Below, in pieces: positions 56,623-64,000 of a DNA stretch of 64,000 nt. How positions within the stretch are numbered: position 1 is the stretch's first letter; every line of letters begins with the position of its first letter. The translations under genes were made by a program, and so were the position numbers. Below the pieces are notes generated by a model, which saw only the letters and a program-made list of their open reading frames with translations, searched no databases and was not told the DNA's origin. The DNA is from Turbatrix aceti. Lineage: Eukaryota > Nematoda > Chromadorea > Rhabditida > Panagrolaimidae. The stretch covers positions 1,187,246 to 1,251,245 of the forward strand of contig OZ017770.1 in the NCBI GenBank assembly GCA_963969345.1, written 5' to 3'.

Positions 56623-59600
56623 ATGTACAGAAGAGCTTGCAAGTCACAGCCTGGTATTTCAAGCGATTACCAAAAGTACATGGAGCGATACGTCGTCATT
56701 CAAAAATCTTCGACGACATCCGAAATGACGACGAGTGGCAGTACTCCAGCTAGAAGTCGTCCAACGACCCTAAGCGCAAGCCGATCAATGCGTTCGATCA
56801 AGGAGTCAAAGAAGCCGACAAAGGAGGGATCACAATCATCGTATGCTCTCAACAAGATGGTATCCAGCCCGCGGTCGGGTTTGATGCCGGCAGACACATT
56901 TCAGTCCACAAATTCTGACACAGAGCAGTCAACTCCGGTGACTCCGAGCTACGGTAGCAGTTTGCCTCCCGAATTTGACCTTGGCACGACCTCAAAAGTT
57001 GTCGTACGCTCACTTTCAACTCCTCTAAAAGTCGTCAATAGAATGGTGGGTGTTTTTTAGCCCTTCATGTTTTTATTGCAAATTACAAGTGCCGTTCTTC
57101 TGTTTTATGATCTCCATATGTTGATTGTTTGTTGTTTTTTCTGAGAGGCTCAATTCGTCGTTCATACGCCCCTTCTTACAAACTTTGTAGCGGCCTATAC
57201 TTGTTGAGAAAAAAAAAATCCGTGTAGCAGTTAGGAGTGGTCATGGCGGGTATGGCGTGAAACTGACGAGCAGAGCGGAATGATGGTTAGACGCTTCATC
57301 TTTTTTTTATATTTAAACTTGTCAGCGACACCTCCCATAAGGTCTTCAACAATCTTGTTTGTCTTTCTGAGTAGTTTTTTTTTCAAAATTTCATGTCACC
57401 CTCGTTTTTTTTCTGCTTTTCCTTATTTTTTGCAAATGTGCTTCTGCCGTATCATCGTATGACCATTTTCGGCTAACAAAACATTTATTTATATTTTTTG
57501 CAATTCATGTCATCTTTGATGTCCTACTAAATGCTTGCGTTTGAGCTCGGATACTTACCTTTATTCGTTGATGTACTAACCGATTCTACTAACACACCGG
57601 TGACTCCAACCAAATCGGCTTCTTCTATCATGCTTAAACCTGAAAGTGTAAGTGTAATATATTTTTAATGTGCTCATTAATTTTATTATGTCGTGCTTGT
57701 TTAGTCCTCAGTTAAATGATTAATATGCAATTTTGCCCTGCCGTGGAAATTGCTTTACATGTGTGTAAACCTTGTGACACCGCATGTTATTATATGCTTT
57801 GTGATTTTTGAAATATATAGGGTGCAGTGCTGTGAGGTAAAACCACAAATGTGCACGAGGAAATGCTATTTATATCTGTCAAAGCACTTGGGATATCCTT
57901 AATCACTCCGCACGGGGGCAAGAAAAACTGAGGAACACACCTATCGAATGTGTGTATAAATCAGTTGAATTTATTTTGTGAACTTTTTTTTGTGCATCCC
58001 CAGTATCGTCGTAAGTTATACTCTTTCAACTTCAAAAAAAGCTGAAGTGTCGAACGCACTTCTAGAGGGGGAAGAGGATATCACAACCCTGTCTATTATC
58101 TTCACAAGAACGGTCGCTAACTCTTGCGGAACAAATGGATGGAGTTCGTGACTTTGTCTAAAATCCATCACTTTTACACCCCCGACCTCAGCTAGATAAT
58201 TAATACATGTTTGCGCGCTGTTAGCCAACGTACACTTGTTAAATACATACTGTTTTACGCACTTACAGGTACACTTACTTGTTGTGTCGTCTCTGATTTA
58301 CGTTTGGGTACCAACAGAGTTTAACTTTTGTTTTGTTGTAGTTTGGGTTTAATTTCATTTGTAATTTTATCTTGCATATTGTCTGGGATTTGCAGTGGAT
58401 CGCAGGTGATCGCATGAGGTTGTTATTTTATGTTCATTTATTTAAAGCAACCAATACCCTGAGTAGTGAGCACGGTTATTTTTATTTTTTTTCTATTTGC
58501 AAAAAAAAGAGTCAGGTTTGAAGTGCTTCTTGATAACGGTTAGTTAGTTACCTATCCCACGGTTTTGTTTTCACAAAAACCCCCCCTCAGAATACACTGA
58601 TTCTTGTTGTCAGCCTGCGCTGCTTTCTCGCCGCTAATACATTTTTTAACCTAAGGGAATGTTGGTAACGTAAATGTTATTAAACGCCCCTGTGAATTTA
58701 GTCGCTTATTGCATTGGCTACAAAATCTCAGGCAAAGTCAACAATATTATTAACATGATTTTCGACTTTTGTTAATAGTATACTTTTTTTTGCGTCTTAG
58801 AAACCTTAGTTGTCGACAAAAAAAAGTGTGAAAAAGGCTAGATTTTTTTTATTTGTCCCAAATAGGAAGCCAATGGGGGGCATTTTACGTGCATCAAAAG
58901 CTTGCTTTATTTTGAGTCCGACGCTGCTGGAAATAAAAACAAATAATTTCTTGGCTTTCTTTTTTTTCACCGTGGGCAGCTGATATCTATGACGAAAAAA
59001 TAGCAAGTTGAGACGACTTTTTGCCCTCAAAATTTTGTGTTTAAGCTTATTCTGCAACACTCAGCTTATCTTTCTATCTTTTTGTGCTATGTCGTTTTTC
59101 AGTTACGCATTTGTTTCTTAAATTTTTTTAGTTAAGTTTGCGTATATTTATTGCACCTCACCTGTGTGTGGTATTTACAACAAAAAAATTATTGACGGGA
59201 AATTTTTACAATTTCTTAATTTTTTAGCATGCTCTTGAACATCCCAGTCTTGGGAAAAAATCACTGTCGATCTTCAAAAACTCTTCACCCATCGAAACGT
59301 CGTCAAGTTTGCAACAAGTGTCACTCGTAGTGGCAGATACCCTTCCCGCACCCAAATCACCAAATCGCTTAACTGTTCGAAACAATACAATTGTCAAACG
59401 GGGGTCAGTATCAATGGATCAGATAAAGAAAGTTAACATAGATGAAGTCTATTCCGTCTACAAGCAGGTGAGCCTTTGTTTACTCTTGATTTTGTTTTTT
59501 TCTATGTTTTTCATTTTTTTTATCCCGGCTTCAAACATAAAACATGCTGCACTTCTTTTTTTCCTTCCTCTTAATGTGTTACTCTGTGCCACTTTTGGCG

Positions 59601-61343
59601 TCCTAATGTCCAATCCGGAATTGTGCATGACTGAATTACGCACTTTTGTTAATTGTTCTGGCAACGACGGCATCGCTTGTCGTTATATCCCATTTCACAA
59701 AGCCAGAAAAAAACATCATGTCCAATTTCAGCTGGGAACTGGAAGATTCGGTTTTGTCAAGCTCGCCGAACACAAACAATCCAGAAACAAAATTGCAATT
59801 AAATTCTTTCCCAGACCACAGATAAAACAGGTGATTTTGCTAATTTTTTTACGGTCAACAACAACATGCTTACGTGTTTAGGGCGAGTTTGCACGCGAGT
59901 ACAATTATTCACACTTTCTCTCTCCTCATCCCAACGTCATCGATACGTATGAAGGCATGTTTCAAGCGCACGATGAAACTGCCTATTTTTTTGTGCAAGA
60001 ATTTTGTGCGTCCGCAAGTTTGCGTGAAGCCGTAGAAGGATCTCAAACGGGTTAGTCACCGTTAATATTGTTTTGACTTGCATTCAGAGCATAATTTTAC
60101 AGGCATTGGCGAACAAGCCACTAAGGAAGTCATGAGTCGTGTTTTGGGGGCTCTCGAATTTATGCATGATCAAAATCTGGTACACAGAAATTTGAAAGCA
60201 GAGAATATCCTCATTTTTGATAACAAAAATTTCACAAGGGTTTGGCACCTTATTTTTGGTTATAATTATCGTCCACCATATTTACAGATTAAAATAACAG
60301 ATTTTGGATTAACTCGGAAAGTTGATACAACTGTCAAGTACTTGGAATACGTAACCCAGTACCACGCTCCAGAGCTTTGTGAAACTGTTGTCAATGAAGT
60401 TCTTACGGTGCGGTGCAGTATTGACATCTGGGCAATAGGTAAGCATTTTCGTGAATGCAAAAACAAAAAATAACACGTACTGTTTTTAAGGTGTCATTTT
60501 CTATTACTGCCTAAAGGGCAGATTTCCGTGGCAGAAAGCTACAATTATGGTCAAACCCTACTGGGAATGGGAACAGTGGCTCAAGCGAAAGATTCCGGCT
60601 TTGTCTAAACGATGGGATCCCTTCACTGAAAAGTCGCTCAAAATCCTCAAAAAAACCATGAATCCAAAGCCAAAAGATCGATGGACTGCAAAAGAGCTAC
60701 GAAAGTTTATTGCAAAAGAGAAATTGCTGAAACAAAATAAGGTAAATATTCCGGTTCTGGTCTATCAGGGAAACAGTACGGTACCATCGGATTCATCAGC
60801 GGCAGGCCTGCCTACGGCCTCCAATTCCGGGCGTTCTAGCTTTTCCGCAAAAAAGGTTGGGAAGTTATTAGTGTTTTTTACCATTGTCCGTCCACTGAAT
60901 GAGACTAACCACAGCTTATCCACGAGTCATGTATCCGAATTATGACGTCAAAGAGTATAATATGTTTGAAACTAGCATGCTCTCAACTTACAATGTGTCT
61001 AGCAACGAGGCAAGGTGGTTGAAAATCAGACAAATGCTGCAAAAACCCATAATATCCCCTGCCCTTGAAGATTTGACCTGCTAGGCACTCATAGTGTTGG
61101 CGTGAAAAGTGATATAACCATGAAGACAATTGTCTGTCAAATTTTTTCGGGTACTCATATTCCGTTATTTAGAGTGACGCAATTGATGAATACGTGTACT
61201 ATCCCGAAGAACCGATGAAAGAAGACAAAGGCGATGACCAGAAATCCAATAAGAAGAAAAGCGTCATCCATCAGTGGATAAATTCGACTCTCAATACCAT
61301 GGCAGAGATCAGTGAGCAAGTCGTTTCAGCCCGTGACGAATAA
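56623..61343 (+). CDS. SBK-type protein kinase lacking the HRD aspartate
   Basis: Nine exons in phase: 56623-57045, 57546-57647, 59228-59467, 59732-59830, 59882-60050, 60103-60239, 60288-60438, 60491-60855 (or -60741), 61173-61343; about 618 residues. The first 250 residues are Ser/Thr/Pro-rich and disordered. The kinase domain has G-loop LGTGRFGFV, AIKF lysine, EFAREY helix C, DFGLTRK and HAPELC. The family match is SBK1 (ALEFMHDQNLVHR, FGLTRKV, CLKGRFPW). The catalytic loop reads HRNLKAEN, so the proton-accepting Asp is Asn, which usually cripples catalysis. The acidic Lys-rich tail ends ARDE. An alternative first exon with its own ATG at 57531 can replace the first exon in frame. The ends of exon 8 and a middle exon near 60910-61080 are uncertain and may be isoform-specific. 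Confidence 0.82.
57648..59227 (+). other. Long second intron of the kinase gene
   Basis: 1.6 kb, AT-rich with poly-T tracts. Short frames without splice context. Could host the promoter of a shorter kinase isoform. Confidence 0.4.
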
Positions 61344-61890
61344 CGGCGACTGGTAGAGAAGAGTTCTCATGCGATGTGTGTCTTCTCATGTTGTATGTGC
61401 TCGAGCATGTTTCACAATTATTAACCGGTTGAAATTTTTTGTTGCAATAAAAAACTTTATGTCTTGTTTTTTTGTCTTCAAGTCTATTCTGCTTTATTTT
61501 TTTGCATTGGTTTTGATGAATATAAATTTTGACGACAAATTTTTTTGCTTATACACAAACAACGAACACGGAAGATGACAAAAAAGGATACGTGAGAACA
61601 ACCGGATAGCAATGCCCTAAACTGTTTGAGACACATGAAGTTCTTCTAAATTGGAAATAAATAATTAAAAATTTGTTGAGCAAAGAATAATTAATAGTTC
61701 CGTCAAATAAGTTTACATTTGTGACACATTTGTGTGAAAGTGATACAACTTTACAATGCTTTTTTTACCCGTTGAAAATAAAATAATCAACAAAAATTGT
61801 TCAGATTACGGTAAAAATGAAAACAGTTGAAAGAAAATCCCCGCTTTGAAATAAAAGCAACAATATTTCAAAGAAAATTGTGAAAACAAG
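61344..61890. other. Convergent 3' ends
   Basis: AATAAA at 61446 suits polyadenylation of the kinase gene and minus-strand TTTATT near 61663 that of the patched-related gene. Nothing else seen. Confidence 0.4.
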
Positions 61891-64000
61891 CTACAGTTCC
61901 GAAGCATGGATATGGAAGAATTCTACAGGAACGACACTGAGCAAGATAGGTATAAATACCAGTCCATGGATTGCACCGATAACCATTGTTAACCAGATGG
62001 TCTTGAAAAATGTGAGAATGATATAAGCATCAACGGTGTAGAGCACTGAGATGCCAATAATCGTGGATGATGCGCCCTGAAAACCAATCGGTTAGTAAAA
62101 TGGATCTTATTGCATTGGGACACGTAGTTAGAAAACAAAATTACTTACCTGCAGAATGGGCCATCCCAGATGCGAGAGAGCACCCTTGACTCGGGATACA
62201 CTGTCACCGTGGGCCGTGACAAAGGCGTAGACGATGTGGGCGGAAAGATCGACAGCAAAGCCAATTGACATGATGATGGAAATCATGGATACTGCATCGA
62301 GATTGACTCCCCACAACGTCATGTAGCCAAAGACGCCAAGACTAATGGAAATAATCGAAAACATGATAAAGACAGCCGACGGGAAGCTGGGAATAAGAAG
62401 CAGCGCAATGATGCTCATACAAATGAGAGAAATGCCAACGTTGCGAATTGTAGAAGGCAGAATTATGATATACTGATCCGCAAACGGAAACGCTTCGTGG
62501 TATATTGTCATGTCAAACGGTTGCTCATCGGCAATCTTGCGCAACAAAATTGCTGCCAATTTGTGTTGATTTGGCTCGACGATATTTTTCAGTGCAATTT
62601 GCATCCGGATGGCCTCGAATTTCTCAGTCGTTTTGTTGTAAACAATATCAGCTTTCCACTGGTTAGAAGCACCGGTGAATTTGAGCCAAGATTGCAGTTT
62701 TTTGTTCCATATGCGATCACTGTCTTCTAACTCGGCGTTTAGTTGGTCAAGGTAGTTCAAAAACTCCAAGAAGAAAAATACGGTTCCTTCGCGACCCATT
62801 GTGTATTCCGTATTTTCAAACGCCCTAATTGTTGACATTAATTTTTCCCTGAAAAAATCAAAACTATTAAAATTATCATCATTCCCATTTTTTACCTTTC
62901 AATAGGATCAGAAAAATTAGGAGGTTTCAGGAAAGCAACGTGCAGCTGCGGACCAACTTTCCAAAACATTTTCATTTTGTTGAAGTACTCTGCGATGTAG
63001 TGGTCATCCGTGACCAAATGGCTGGGCTCGAGTCCTTCGCGGAAGTTGTTGACTCCGGACCACGCACCAAAAGCGTAGGCAAAGTAAAGGACCATAGCGA
63101 TAAAGCGAATGTCAGGACGCATCAAAAATGGTGCATATTGGTGGCTGAAAAATTTGTGCACCATATTGTTGGCATGGGTTGCATGTCGGACTTTGTAAGG
63201 TTCTACGGCGATCTTTTCCGGCAATGGGGGTTCGGTGTTATTGTGTTGTGCTTTGACGCAGTCATCCGTATTAACATGAATAGTCGTAAGATGAACCGCT
63301 TCTTTTTTCGCTGGAACAGGTCCAGAAATCTCTGCGACTGGATGAACTTTGTCTTGCATTTTGTAAAAAAAGATACAGTGGCGTCCTTCAGACTCAGCAA
63401 TCCCCATAATTGCCATAAATCCAGCGAAATAAGTCAACTGAAAGGCAAAAGAAAGTGAAAATGAAAGAAAAATATCCTCGTTTACCTGGAAAATATAGCA
63501 GAAGAAAACGGATGCACAGGCATATGTACAGAACAGTTCTATGCCTGGCAACTCGGTATAACAGCCGATGGCAAAAGAAAGGATATCGGTAATGTTGGTA
63601 ATGGATACCGCAACACCAGCTTGCATCATCATGAGACTCATACGTTCCTCAACAGGCAGAGATCGGTCGGTCTGATCCCAGCAGGCATTCATGATAAACA
63701 TATCGTCGATGCCAATTGCTAAAAAAATTTTTTTTGTCAACATTGACGACATCTAAAACATACCGATAATAAGAAAAGGAATAATCGTATTGATGACGTT
63801 GTAGGGGATTCCAATAAGCATCATCAGACCGAATCCGCAGGTCAGAGACATGAGCGTGTTCAACAATCCACAAACAGCGACCAGAGGTTTGCTGTGAATC
63901 CAGTCAATGCCGCCTTCGCCTTTTCCGTGCCGTATGACAAAAGCACATGAGAGACAAAACAAAGACAATGATGTAAAACTGGTTACAAAGTTGGGAATAA
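61891..64000 (-). CDS. Patched-related (PTR) protein, C-terminal part
   Basis: Five exons within the window and continuing beyond it: >64000-63764, 63718-63486, 63437-62896, 62848-62149, 62076-61891, in phase from the cut edge to the stop. The sterol-sensing domain is visible: NVINTIIPFLIIGAIGIDDM followed by FIMNACWDQT, then EERMSLMMMQAGVAVSITN and TDILSFAIG. A second lumenal domain follows and a final six-helix RND-type block with VDLSAHIVYAF and GASSTIIGISVLY. This is a nematode PTR/patched-domain transporter, which act in cuticle shedding and lumen shaping and probably move sterols or lipids. The N-terminus with the first transmembrane helix and first extracellular domain is outside the window. 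The C-terminus is short (HASEL) without a long cytoplasmic tail. Confidence 0.92.

Overview
This window is nuclear DNA from a nematode, probably a chromadorean or rhabditid-type worm. Genes carry many short introns (mostly 45-60 bp) with GTAAG/GTGAG donors and TTTTCAG/TTTTTAG acceptors. Several start codons lie just downstream of an unpaired acceptor, as expected for spliced-leader (SL) trans-splicing, and three genes sit in a tight same-strand row like a worm operon. Worm-type families are present: a ZP-domain cuticlin, a patched-related protein, an insulin-like peptide and a BMP-like ligand. I re-derived exon structures by reading frame and splice sites. Almost all gene models close in phase; the exceptions are stated.

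Layout. 1-3.4 kb: diverged repeats and one doubtful gene end. 3.5-6.3 kb (-): an unrecognised 839-residue protein. 7.2-9.6 kb (+): a degenerate kinesin-like protein. 9.9-11.4 kb (+): a cuticlin whose stop codon lies 12 bp from that of nft-1. 11.4-14.6 kb (-): likely operon of TRAP-delta, a FAM210-like mitochondrial protein and the Nit-Fhit fusion NFT-1. 15.1-23.6 kb (+): a 24-exon gene for a 2420-residue huntingtin orthologue without a polyglutamine tract. 24.4-24.8 kb (-): a small ID-like HLH protein. 25.9-26.4 kb (+): complex I subunit NDUFA5. 26.7-27.1 kb (-): insulin-like peptide.

28.2-30.8 kb (+): ER-lumenal thioredoxin-fold protein ending RDEL. 31.8-33.9 kb (+): unrecognised 661-residue helical protein. 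36.6-43.7 kb (-): LARP1, with a 2.7-kb intron that holds GAGC-rich palindromic repeats. 44.9-47.1 kb (+): SMARCAL1 annealing helicase, followed by a fragment of its last exon and, at 49.2-51.2 kb, an intact but motif-broken paralogue. 51.5-53.6 kb (-): BMP-like TGF-beta ligand. 55.0-55.9 kb (-): peroxisomal enoyl-CoA isomerase. 56.6-61.3 kb (+): SBK-type kinase whose HRD motif reads HRN. 61.9-64.0 kb (-): patched-related protein, cut by the window edge.

The genes are mostly independent housekeeping and signalling loci. The points most worth a second look are the nematode huntingtin, three enzyme-family members that have lost catalytic residues (kinesin, SMARCAL1 paralogue, SBK kinase), two secreted ligands, and a GACGCGAAAAT element found upstream of three genes.
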